Shown here: positions 35,291 to 44,955 of the stretch, piece after piece
Position numbering within the stretch: the stretch's first letter is position 1
Layout of the letters: each line of letters starts with the position of its first letter
DNA from: Dermacentor variabilis
Taxonomy: Eukaryota > Arthropoda > Arachnida > Ixodida > Ixodidae
NCBI RefSeq assembly: GCF_050947875.1
Contig: NC_134568.1
Location: 217,095,673-217,159,672 of the forward strand
Direction of reading: 5' to 3'
DNA: 64,000 bases
Translations under genes and position numbers: made by a program
Notes under the pieces: model-generated
Databases searched by the model: none
What the model saw: only the letters and a program-made list of their open reading frames with translations
Told to the model about the DNA's origin: nothing

Positions 35291-35327
<37 letters not shown>

Positions 35328-36145
35328 AAAGCTATGCCACGCTTGACCAGTTTCGAGTGAGCGGATTGGCACGGTAGCAACGTCTTTTTAGTTCTTGGAT
35401 TATAAGCCCAGCAAATGTGACCGTGAGTATGAAAGGTTAAAGTCAAATCTAAAAACCTAATGTAATTTTGTTGTGGTGCTTCGTGGGTGAAACTAAGATG
35501 TCGAGAGCCCCCCAATGCTGAAAAACTGTTAAGATACTGCAAATGATTTCAGTGAGACAATCACTTCGTCCGATATTTAGGAGAACAAGGAAATTATCGA
35601 CATACCTATAAACACGGGCAACACGGCAATCGGTAATGGCGTCAGAAAGAGACTTGTCAAATTTCGCTACGAAAATACCGCACAGTACCGGCGCAACACT
35701 TGACCTTATACATATATACCGTTCTTCTGTAAAAACACCTTGGAATCGAATTTAACATAAGTTGCCGATAGGTAAAAACATAAAAGTTCCATAAAACTCT
35801 CAGTCGAGAGGCCGCAACTACCTTGAAAAGAAGTCTCCCCTTGGCATTCAATAGGTTCCCGCACTGCCACAAAAAGTTCTTCATGTGGAATAGAATAATA
35901 CAGTTATTCAATGTCCACAGAAAAGGCCCTGTTCGCCGTTAGCACTCCAGATCTCAAGGCGTCGATCGCTACGTTTGAACTGTCAATGCCGAAAGGGTCC
36001 TCAGTAGCAGGAGCATTCAAGCAACGTTGCAAGAACCTTCCAACAGGCTTCTGCCACGAGCCTTCTTCTGTCACTATGGTTCTCATAGGGAAGTCAGGCT
36101 TTTGTGCTTTCACAGTGAAAAAATGCGGAAAGCACATCACCATAG
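34790..36145 (-). pseudogene. Penelope RT and linker (P2), decayed
   Basis: Blocks on the minus strand: MRTIVTEEGSWQKPVGRFLQ (about 36070), FSVDIE then LYYSIPHEELF across a stop (about 35900), FLELLCFYLS-like sequence (about 35800), YRYVDNFLVLL with the catalytic YVDD changed to YVDN at 35593-35604, then HLSFTHEAPQQNYIRFLDLT and CWAYNPRTKKTLLP. After the repeat insert come GYPMTLITAVAESVYKRLK and a Cys-rich linker ending CDTCVVYS. This is the order known for Penelope-like elements. Several stops and frameshifts are present. Confidence 0.75.
35175..35326. repeat. (ACGC)n/(CA)n microsatellite inside Penelope P2
   Basis: About 150 bp of ACGC units with a (CA)n centre. It lies between the P2 coding blocks [12 protein letters not shown] and [12 protein letters not shown] and keeps the minus frame open, because the GTGC unit reads as a Val-Arg-Ala-Cys repeat. 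Confidence 0.9.
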
Positions 36146-36561
36146 CGTTGTAAGCTTGAAAAACTTTGCATGAGGGTCTCGCAGCAATGTACGTGAAACA
36201 GTACGTGCAATACCAAGCATGTCGCGAAGTACCGCACGTGCGACACATGTGTAGTGTGCAGTATTCTTTTGAAATGTGGTAGAGATTACATAGGACAAAC
36301 CGGTCGCTGTGTGAATGATCGGATGCGTGTGCATGCGAATCTAGTACCCACAGGCACAGGAGGTAATCTTCGGCTACATTGTAAGGAGTGCGGTTGTAAT
36401 CCCCTCTTCAGTGACGTTTCAATCTTCGGGAAGGCTAAGACTCAGCAGGAAAGAGTTGATTGAAGCCTATCGCATCTATAAACTTGGCCCCGAGAAGTGT
36501 GTAAGCTCGCCGTCTGTGTTCTTTACCAAGAAATAACTTTTATTTCTTGATCAGTGTAGAC
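36146..36561 (+). mobile_element. Penelope-like retroelement P3, 5' piece before element C
   Basis: Plus-strand copy truncated at its 5' end near 36146, where it abuts P2 in the opposite orientation. It covers the linker end, the GIY-YIG domain and the first bases of the 3' UTR, and is then split by element C. It resumes at 44956. P3 lacks the LTR found at the matching place in P2. Confidence 0.8.
36230..36536 (+). pseudogene. Penelope GIY-YIG endonuclease (P3)
   Basis: Reading: CDTCVVCSILLKCGRDYIGQ (the GIY position is VCSI), then TGRCVNDRMRVHA (catalytic Arg region) and LHCKECGCNPLF (Cys/His ligands typical of the Penelope nuclease). A one-base shift near 36455 leads into ELIEAYRIYKLGPEKCVSSP and a stop at 36534-36536. 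Only this shift and an upstream stop break it. In intact elements this domain nicks target DNA for RT priming. Confidence 0.8.
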
Positions 36562-36569
36562 GTGTATAG
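36562..36569. repeat. Target-site duplication of element C (left)
   Basis: GTGTATAG, matched exactly at 44948-44955. A perfect 8-bp duplication. Confidence 0.85.
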
Positions 36570-37819
36570 CAGTGGCGTAGCCAGAAATTTCGTTCGGGGG
36601 GCGGGGGGGGGGGGGGGCTCACATCTAAATACATGTAGCAGGAGAATTCGTTTTTCTCGGCAACCGCTGCAGCAAATTTGACGATATTTGTTGCATTTAA
36701 AAGAAAAACTTACATTATAATCACTGCTGGCTTTGAATTGTTCATTTACGCTTTCAATTTTTATAAAAAATTGGCCAAAATCGCAAGCTTTCAGAAAATG
36801 AAACTATCAAGTTTAGAACTCTGTAACTCAACAATGTAAAATGATATCATAATTCTGTGAGTTGCATCTAATAGTACATCTATAACGTACAAAACTGGTG
36901 TGTTACACATGAATCTAAAAAAAATATAGTATTATGGAAATACGGCTTCTGCTGAACCCTTGTACACAACGTAACCAGTTCACGTAAGGTACAAATTGAC
37001 ATACCAAATTTGTCCGCTTTGACTGTTATAATAGATGCCGGTTACAGAATCGCGATATCTGTTCTTGATACAGAGCTATTAGATAGTTGTAAATGTCGGG
37101 CTTCTATTTTTTTCAAGCTTTGGAATTTTTCGAAATATTTTAAACAAAATTCAGGTCCTAAATCGTTATTCCGCTTCCAACTGACTAGAATTTTACTTTC
37201 CGTCTCAAATGCAACGAATTTCATTAAAAGCGATCCAAGGCACTGGCGTAGCCAGAAATTTTGTTCGGGGGGGGGGGGGGCTGACGTTGCAGGTCGGCCT
37301 CCTCTTTATAGAATTTGTCGAGGGATTAAATACGTGAGTAATAACTGCATTGCCATTGCCAAAGATGCTGCAAACGAATTCTTGAACGCTGTGCACTGTC
37401 AAAACAAGTAAAATACGTATTTTTTCACAAAATAATATACTCGTATGTCTCAAAAATTGTGCCCGAAATAACTGATATCAATGCTTCCATATTTTCTGTC
37501 TATTTAATAAGTAAAGATAATATCACACGGACTTTAGAACTATATCAGTTTGAAACCAGCAAAGCAATGCCTGCCGCTGATATGAAAAATGTAAAGGCTA
37601 TGAAATGAACAAGTTGAGGATAAATATTCTAATGAAACTTTGTCCTTCAAGAACGTTTACATTTTTGTACATATGACACGGCCAGGGAAAAATCTCAATG
37701 GCGCTGTCCTTTGTTCCAATGTATTGCGCAGGAGCAGCTGTCACCGGTCGTGTATTGTAAGTAATTGTACCGCAATTATGGTCGCAACAGAGAGCACAGC
37801 AGGAGTTCTGCAAGATATA

Positions 37820-39127
37820 CGAGGGCGAGTCAAATCAAAGCGAGCCAGTGCGAATATATGACAAACGGCCAGTGCTATATTAAAGAGTAGTCTCCATGCG
37901 CATTTAGACTTTTGTCCCACTGACTAACGAGTCACGTGCTTCCCGTGTCATAAAACTCCGTGGGTTGCTGCTTTAGAAATTCTGTAACTGTCTCTTTCAT
38001 GTCATCGTCCGACACGAATCTGGTTCCCTTGAGGTGTTTTTTCAAAAGCCCCAATATGTGGAAGTCCCAAGGAGACAGGTCTGGGCTGTATAGCGGATGT
38101 TGCAGGGTTTCACTCTTGAACTTTGCCAGTTTATGTTGACCACATCAGCGACATGGCGACGGGCATTGTCGTGGAGCAAGATGACCCCATTCCTGAATTT
38201 TCCACGTATAGTTTGTTCTTGATTGCGACCCGCAGCCCATCCGGCGTTTCAAAATATCGGAAACTATTGATAGTCTCTCCAGGTTTAGAAAATTCGAGCA
38301 GTAATGGCCGCGGACGATCGAAAAAAAAAGTCAGCACTTTTCCGGCGGTAATGACGGTCTTAAGGCCGTCATTTCTGAAGAAAGCAAATTTGCTTTCTTT
38401 GGGGGCGGTGAATTGGAATGTTTCCACTGTAAGCTTTGCGGTCGTGTTTCAGGTTCGTAGTAGTGGCATCATAATTCGTTCCCGGTCACGATGGCAGACA
38501 AGAAGTCGTCACCCTCATTGTGACACCGGATTAGATGAGTCAAAGCAGCGCCGAACTTCTCCGTCTTCTGGCGATGGTTCAAAATGCTAAGCATCCATTG
38601 CGTGCACAAGAGCCAATAACCAAGGTGTTAATGAATTATGGTGTGAACCGAACCGTGACTGATATTCACACGCTCTGCCGGTTCATCTATGCTTATCGTC
38701 CGCTATTGTCTAATCAGCTCATCAACCTTGCCAACTGTGTTGGGGGCGATTGCACGGTGGCTTTGGCCCAGTCTTCGATCGTCTTTGCAACTTTCAGGCC
38801 CTTCTTTGAACCGTTTGCTCCAACGCTTCACAGTGGCCAATGAAATGCAATGTTCAACGTACACGGCAACCATAAGGCGACTAATTTCTTTTTGGGAAGC
38901 AACTTCAGTTGTCAAAAGCCTCACGACACCACGGTGTTCAACTTTTGGAATGTCACGCAACCATGTTCAACCCAGTGAATGAGAGCACTCAAAACTTTTA
39001 TAGTCGCTCCTGCGTGTCACTTTTGTAAACGAGAGATGCCCCTGCGATTCGCGCATGCCTCGCACATAAAGAACCAAACCATTATTACGTGGGGTGGGTT
39101 AGCTCATTTTCATCTGACTCGTCCTCG
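37820..39127 (-). mobile_element. Mariner element 1 (in B)
   Basis: Ends CGAGGGCGAGTCAAAT and its inverted partner ATCTGACTCGTCCTCG, with TA on both sides (37818-37819 and 39128-39129). Length 1308 bp, right for mariner. The transposase is on the minus strand. Confidence 0.9.
37900..38960 (-). pseudogene. Mariner transposase 1, frameshifted
   Basis: N-terminal part (about 38960-38703): EHCISLATVKRWSKRFKEGP, the helix-turn-helix region of mariner transposases. Central part (38427-38131): KVLTFFFDRPRPLLLEF and GETINSFRYFETPDGLR. The second and third catalytic Asp blocks lie in shifted frames downstream, as in mariner 2. It would normally bind the terminal repeats and cut and rejoin at TA. Several frameshifts make it inactive. 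Confidence 0.85.
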
Positions 39128-39399
39128 TACATTAGAAATGAGAAGATACAATGGAATATACAAATGTGAAGATACAGCTTGATAAAGGGCAAAAGAGTGT
39201 CACTGGAAACAGAGTTCACGTATACAGAAATCCTCGCAACAAGATATTTATATATACGTATAAGTCTCCAATTAATCTATGTTTCTAAGAAAAAGTCACT
39301 GTATATAATGCGTCAAACAGGGCAAGTAGACATGTTGCGAAATCAGAGATACAAAGATCACAGCAACCCCTCCCTCCACTCCCCTTGATGTATCGCATG

Positions 39400-39640
39400 C
39401 GACAGGAGGCGGCGCGCTTCCTCCCCGCTTTTTTGCCTTGCGCACACAAGACTGAGCGACCATCGTCAGCTCACTCCAGGCCACCCCCCTCCCGTAGCTT
39501 TCATTCGCACATACAGCATGCGGCGCGCGGTCACGATGTTATCGCCCTTGGACTTTATACGGAGCATGAGGGCGACGGCGATGGCAGGAATGCGCCTGGA
39601 GTGTCCATATAATTGCTACCCGCAATAATATAGTAAGAGT
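39400..39640 (+). repeat. GC-rich MITE right-half segment inside element B
   Basis: Follows MITE copy 2 (15640-15849) in order: CTCCCCGC, CGCATACAGCATGCGG, TTATCGCCCTTGGACTTTAT, GCGCCTGGAGTGTCC, TAATTGCT...CGCAATA. The same segment is at about 43390-43620 in C, and its very end is at about 31850-31925 in A. Confidence 0.7.
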
Positions 39641-41533
39641 ATCCGGCAACTCAAGCGTCTCGTGGCCCATTACTTTCCGCAAAAGACGAAGTAACAAAAT
39701 CGAACTTTCATCATGCGACAATTTGCGGCACCACAACAATGTTTTTTTTTTCTTTTGCGGGGGCGGGGGCACGGAAATAAGCGCGAAAGAAAGCATGTTG
39801 GTCACAATAGAATGCCTTCTTTGGGCACCTAATGTGGCTACCGAAGGAATATAGAAGAAAACGTGAGACGCTTGGTGCACAGAGATTCATACGCATACTG
39901 CTGGGTATCCTACACCGGCGAGACAAAATTTTATGGAGAGGTTGCGCTGAAGCGAACGCGTTGCAATCCGTCGAGTCCCCACTGCGATGGTGGCGAGGGA
40001 ACATTGTTTCTTTTACTCGTCTGCTAGACAGAAAGCGTCCAAAACACTGCCAGGCCAGAGAACAACTAACGTGCACGGTGCGCCGCGCGGTGGTCGGTGA
40101 ACACCAGAAAAACGCATGCGCTCTGGCTAGCTCTGGCAGCCCGCGGGTAGCGAGAACAAAAAAATTGAAGAGGCTCAATGTGGTCCTCGCGAATAAAAGC
40201 CAAAGTAGAAAAATGAATAAGAACGTAGTTACCTTTCCTGGCTTTAGTGTCGTGACATAGAAGCCTTGGCGCAGGTGAGAAAAAAAATTGATATTCTTTT
40301 CTGCGACATGACGGCAAAAATTAACCACCACAATGCTTCGTCTCATCGGACATCGGTGCGTGCTTTGCCAACTTGTCTGATACTGTGTTCGTATGGCTTG
40401 TCTAGTTTGTATGGTCCGATGTACGACTTTAAAAAAGTCAATCCACCTTTGGCGTCAGATGTTATAACATGAAATCCCCAATGTTCCGGAATTTAAAATC
40501 TAAATAAAGCACGACTTTGTAAACGTCAATGCACCTTCGCATCAAAAGTTTATGAGAACTTTATACCCCTGAAGATTTGGAATTGAAATTAATGCGCTCC
40601 TGAGATTACCGGCCTCCGCGAGGTGCCGCGACGAGCCGGCTCGCCATCCAAACCTCCTTGAAGTTTTGCTCGGATGGGGCTCCGTGCGTTATGTGACTCC
40701 CGGTGCATGTGCGTTGCCGCGAAATCCAGCCCGATTTCGCTATGTTCGCGCTGAAATGTCTTTTTAAGCGTGAAAACGACATTCTGAACAAAATCCCGCA
40801 TGATTTTCGGCGCCGCGGGTTGTTTTGGACGGCGGTGAATGAAACCATGGAGAAATTTCGGGGGGGGGGGGGGCGGGGGGCTGAAGCCCCAGAAGCCCCC
40901 CCCCCCGGCTACGCCCCTGATCCAGGGGTTATCCCAGAGAAGCGTTTCTGCGTTTTACATGTATTTGAATAGGCCGCGTTAGAGTTGGGCCAGAGCTAAA
41001 GCTTCCTCTTAAACAATTTGTCGAGGGATCAAATACATGAATAATAATTGAATTGCCATTGCCAAAGATGCTGCAAACGAATTCTTGAGCGCTACGCACT
41101 GTCCAAACAAGTAAAATATGTATTTTTTCAAAACAGAATATACTCGCATGTGCCAAAAAATTTGTCCGAAATAACTGATATTAATTCTTCCATGTTTTTT
41201 GCCTATTTAATAAATAAAGAAAACATCACACGAACTTTACAACTATATCAGTTCGAAACCAGCAAATCAGTGCATGCCGTTGATATGGAAAATGTAAAGG
41301 CCCTAAAATGAACAAGTTGAGGACAAATATGTTAATGAAACTTTGTCATACAAGAACCGTGTTTACATTCTTGAACATATGCAATGGCTAACGAAAAATC
41401 TCCATGACGCTGTCATTTGTTCCAATGTGTTACGCAGGAGCAGCTGTCACCGGTCGTGTATCGTGAGTAATTGCACCGAAATAATAGTCGCAACAGAGAG
41501 CACGTATAAAAAGCAGGAGTTCTGCAAAATATA

Positions 41534-42832
41534 CGAGGCCAAGTCAAATGAAACTGAGCCAATGCGAATATATGAGAAATGGGGTACTTTATTTAAAAGT
41601 AGTCTCCATGAGCATTTAGACGTTTGTCCCATTGACTAACCAGTCGCGTGATTCCCGTCTCATAAAACTCCTTGGGTTGCTGCTTCAAAAAGTCTACAAC
41701 TGACTCTTTCACGTCATCTTCCCACATGAATCTGGTTCCCTCGAGCTGTATTTTCCGTTGCCCCAAAATGTGGAAGTCGCAAGGCAACAGATCTGAGCTG
41801 CATGGCGGATGTTGCAGCGTTTCCCACTTGAACTTTGCCAGTCTTGTAGTAACCAGATCAGCGAGATGGGCACGGGAATTGTCGTGGAGCAAGATGACTC
41901 CATTACTCAATTTTCCACGTTGTTTCTTCTTGATTGTGACACGCAGCCTATACGGCGTTTCACAATATCGGAAACGATTGATAGTCTCTCCTCTCTCCAG
42001 GTTTAGCAAATTTGACCAGTAATCGCCCCTGACAATCGAAAAAAGGTCAACGACACCTTTGCGGCAGAAATGACGGCCTCTGCTTTCTTTGAGGGTGGTG
42101 AATTAGAATGTTTCAGCTGTAAGCATAGCCGTCGTGTTTCCGACTCGTAGTATTAGCAGCGTGATTCGTGCTCGGTCACAATTGCAGACGAGAAGTCGTC
42201 ACCCTCATTGTGATACAGGATTAGACGAGTCAAGGCAGCGCCTAACCTCCCCATATTCTGGAAGTGGTTGAATATCTTGGGCATCCATTGCGCACACAAG
42301 AGCCGATAACCAAGATGTTCATAAATTATGGTGTGGCCCGGACCGGACTGTCACTGGTGTTCACACGCCCTGCCAATTCACCGATGTTTATTATCGGTTC
42401 TTGTTTAATCAGCTCAACAACCTTTTCGATTGCGTTGGGAGTGATTGCACGGTGGCTTTGGCTCGATCTTGGATCGTCTTTGCAACTTTCACGTCCTTCT
42501 TTGAATCGTTTGCTCCAACGTTCCACAGTGGCCAATGAAATGCAATGTACAACGTAAATGGCAGCCATACGACAACTAATTTCTTTTTGGGAAACAACTT
42601 CAGCTGTCAAAAACTACACGACACCACGCTGTTCAACTTTTGGAGTGTCCATTATGTCACGCAACCGTGTTAAACACAGTGTATGAGAGCATTAACCAGC
42701 CTTTATCCTCAAACCTGTGTGTCACTTTTGTAAATGAGAGATGCCCGTGTGCTACGCGCATGCCTCGCACATAATGAACCGAACCATTATTGCGCGAGGT
42801 GGGTTGGCTGACTTTCATTTGACTCGCCCTCG
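41534..42832 (-). mobile_element. Mariner element 2 (in C)
   Basis: Left end CGAGGCCAAGTCAAATG, right end ATTTGACTCGCCCTCG. The left TA is kept (41532-41533) and the right flank has mutated to GA. About 1.3 kb, inserted at exactly the same backbone position as mariner 1 in B. Confidence 0.9.
41593..42610 (-). pseudogene. Mariner transposase 2 with D34D catalytic pair
   Basis: The N-terminal helix-turn-helix region (42610-42326) has HCISLATVERWSKRFKEGRE. The C-terminal open part (42009-41593, 138 codons) contains LLHDNSRAH and, 34 residues after its Asp, PCDFHI: the D34D spacing that defines mariner. It ends with QPKEFYETGITRLVSQWDKR. The middle, with the first Asp, is broken by frameshifts, so the gene is dead although its C-terminal half is well kept. 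Confidence 0.9.
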
Positions 42833-42899
42833 GACATTATAATGCGAAGATACAATGGAATGTACAAACGTGAAGATACAGCTTGATAAAGTGATAAAG

Positions 42900-43178
42900 A
42901 GGACGTTCCCAGGACAAACCTCTTTACATTTTATTCTTTTCTCGAACTATAGAAGAACGGAACCTCATCCCTTTCGATCATCTGAACTGCCCTGAATCAA
43001 TTCAGACTCATTAGTATTTCCTAAGCAACATTGCTGGTTCTTGCTATATAGTTTCATTTCCTAAGTTTTATACCTCGCAATTCTGCCTTTTGTAAGCGTA
43101 TTTTTTATGTATTACCTCGCCCCTCCTGCTTGAGCCACATGGCCTGCAGTATGATGTAAATAAAATAAATAAAAAAGA
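42900..43178 (+). mobile_element. CR1-like LINE 3' tail in element C
   Basis: About 280 bp absent from B at the same place. It begins with a coding end (RTIEERNLIPFDHL, resembling the usual RTIRDWN.LP motif) and a 3' UTR, and ends ATAAATAAAATAAATAAAAA. A strongly 5'-truncated LINE insertion. Confidence 0.65.
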
Positions 43179-44955
43179 AGTGTCACTGGAAAGAAACTTC
43201 ACTGCACATATACACAAAAGCTCGCAACAAGATATTTAAATATACGTATAAGTCTCCAATAAATATACGAGTCTAAGAAAAAGTCACCATATATAATGCA
43301 ACAAACAAAGCAAATAAACATGTTGTGCAACCACACATTCACAGATCCTAACACCCCTCCCTCCCCTCTCCCAGACGTATCGCGCGCGACAGGAGGCGGC
43401 GCGCTTCCTCCTTGCTTTTCTCCCTTGCGCACACAAGACTGAGCTACCATCGTCGGCTCACCCATACCACGCCCCCCCCCCCCCCGCCCTTACGCTTTCA
43501 CTCGCACACACTGCATGCGGCGCGCTGTCACGATGTTATCGCCCTTGGACTTTATACGGAACAGGAGGGCGACGGTGACTGCAGGAATCCGCCTGAAGTG
43601 TGCATATAACTTCTCTCGCAATACTATAATAAGAGTATCTGGCAACTGAGCCGTCCCATGGACCTTTACATTCCGGGAAAGAAGTAATGAAACCGAACTT
43701 TCATCATGCGACAATTCGCTGCGCCGCAACAATGTAGTTCTTTTTTTTGTGGGACTGGAGCACTGAAATGAAAAAAAAAAAACAATACACAAAGGAAAGC
43801 ATGTTGGCCACAATCGAATGCCTACTTTGGGCACCTAATGTGGCTACCGAAGGAATATCGAAGAAAACGTGAGACGCTTGGTCCACCGAGAATCATACGC
43901 ATACTTCTCGGTATCCTACACCGGCGAGACAAGACTTTCTGGAGAAGTTGCGCTCTAGCGAACGCGGTGCAATCCGTCGAGTCCCCACAGTGATGGCGGC
44001 GAGTGACCATCGTTTCTTTTTCTTGTGTGCTAGCCAAAAAGCGTTCAAAACACTGCCAGGTGAAAATCCACTCGGCCAGAACAAACCGAACGCGCACTGA
44101 AGTGCGCCGCGCGGTGGTCCGGGCAACGCGAGAAAAACGTATGCGCTCTGGCTGGCTCAGGCAGCCGGCGGGTAGGGTAGCGAGAACAAAAAAAATTGAA
44201 GAGGCTCAATGTGTACGCGCGAATAAAACTCAAAGCAGAAAAAATAATAAAGAACGTAGTTACCTTGGCTGGCTTAGTGTCTTGACATGGATGCTTTGGC
44301 GTAGGTGGAAAAGAATGTTGGTATTTTTTTATGTGACATGACGGCACAAATGAACCACCACAACGCTTCGTCTCATCGGACCTCGCTGCGTGCTTTGTCA
44401 ACTTGTCTGATAGTGTGTTGATTTGGCTTGTCTTGTTGCATGTTCTGATGTATGACTTTAGAAAAATCAATGCACCTTTGGCGTCAAATGTTTATAACAG
44501 CATTAAACCAACAAAGTTCCGCAACTGAACATCTAAAGCACAACTTTGAAAATGCCAATGCACCTTTCACATCAAAAGTTTCTGAGATGTATATCCATAA
44601 TGTTTCGGAATTTACATCCATGCACTCCGTAGATTTCGCGGCCTCCGCGAGGTGGCGCGGTGAGCCCGTTCGCCATCAAAACGCCTTTGAAACTTTGTGC
44701 TCGGATGGGGCTGCTTGGCGTTATCTGACTCTCGGTACATGGGCGTTGCCGCGAAATCCAGCCCGAGATCGCAATGTTCGCCGGGAAAAGTCGTTTTCGA
44801 GAGTGAAAAAGACATTCTAGACAAAATCCAGAACGATTTCCGGCGCTGGGGCTTGCATTAGTCGGCGGTGCATGGACAGCACGAAAAAAATTCAGGGGGG
44901 GGGGAGGGCTGAAGCCCCATAAGCCCCCTCCTGGCTATACGCCCCTGGTGTATAG

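Larger units (their letters stand above)
33550..36145 (-). mobile_element. Penelope-like retroelement P2, split by a solo LTR
   Basis: Read on the minus strand from about 36145: RT fragments, a linker, a GIY-YIG endonuclease region and a 3' UTR that ends near 33550. The copy is interrupted at the VVYSI codons by an LTR (34035-34783) and by an in-frame microsatellite (35175-35326). The 3' UTR contains a single copy of the 87-bp unit amplified in P3. It lies head to head with P3. Confidence 0.8.
37241..40919 (+). mobile_element. hAT-like non-autonomous element, copy B
   Basis: It begins CACTGGCGTAGCCAG and ends GGCTACGCCCCTG, flanked by ATCCAAGG (37233-37240) and ATCCAGGG (40920-40927), 7 of 8 matching. 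Length 3679 bp including a 1308-bp mariner. The interior at about 39400-39640 matches the right half of the GC-rich MITE. The 211-codon minus frame at 39711-40346 crosses low-complexity sequence and resembles no transposase. Confidence 0.85.
36623..41012. mobile_element. TTAA-type MITE, copy 2, split by element B
   Basis: The left part, 36623-37240, and right part, 40920-41012, follow the intact copy at 23635-24362 block by block (ATGGAAATACGGCTT, GTACACAACGTAAC, GTATTTGAATAGGCCGC, AAAGCTTCCTCTTAA). The right end keeps TTAA at 41009-41012. The left terminal repeat and adjacent host bases are deleted. Confidence 0.8.
36570..44947 (+). mobile_element. hAT-like non-autonomous element, copy C (8.4 kb, with nested insertions)
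   Basis: It begins CAGTGGCGTAGCCAG and ends GGCTATACGCCCCTG, with perfect 8-bp duplications. After subtracting the nested MITE with B, mariner 2 and a LINE tail, the backbone is about 2.4-2.7 kb and collinear with A and B. It carries G tracts at both ends (36596-36617; 44895-44907). No transposase of its own was found. It is inserted in the 3' part of Penelope P3. Confidence 0.8.

Noticed and set aside
39711..40346. 211-codon minus-strand frame in element B as a possible hAT transposase
   Set aside because: Phe- and Arg-rich low-complexity sequence with no RW, DDE or hATC-type motif, and not preserved as one frame in copies A and C.
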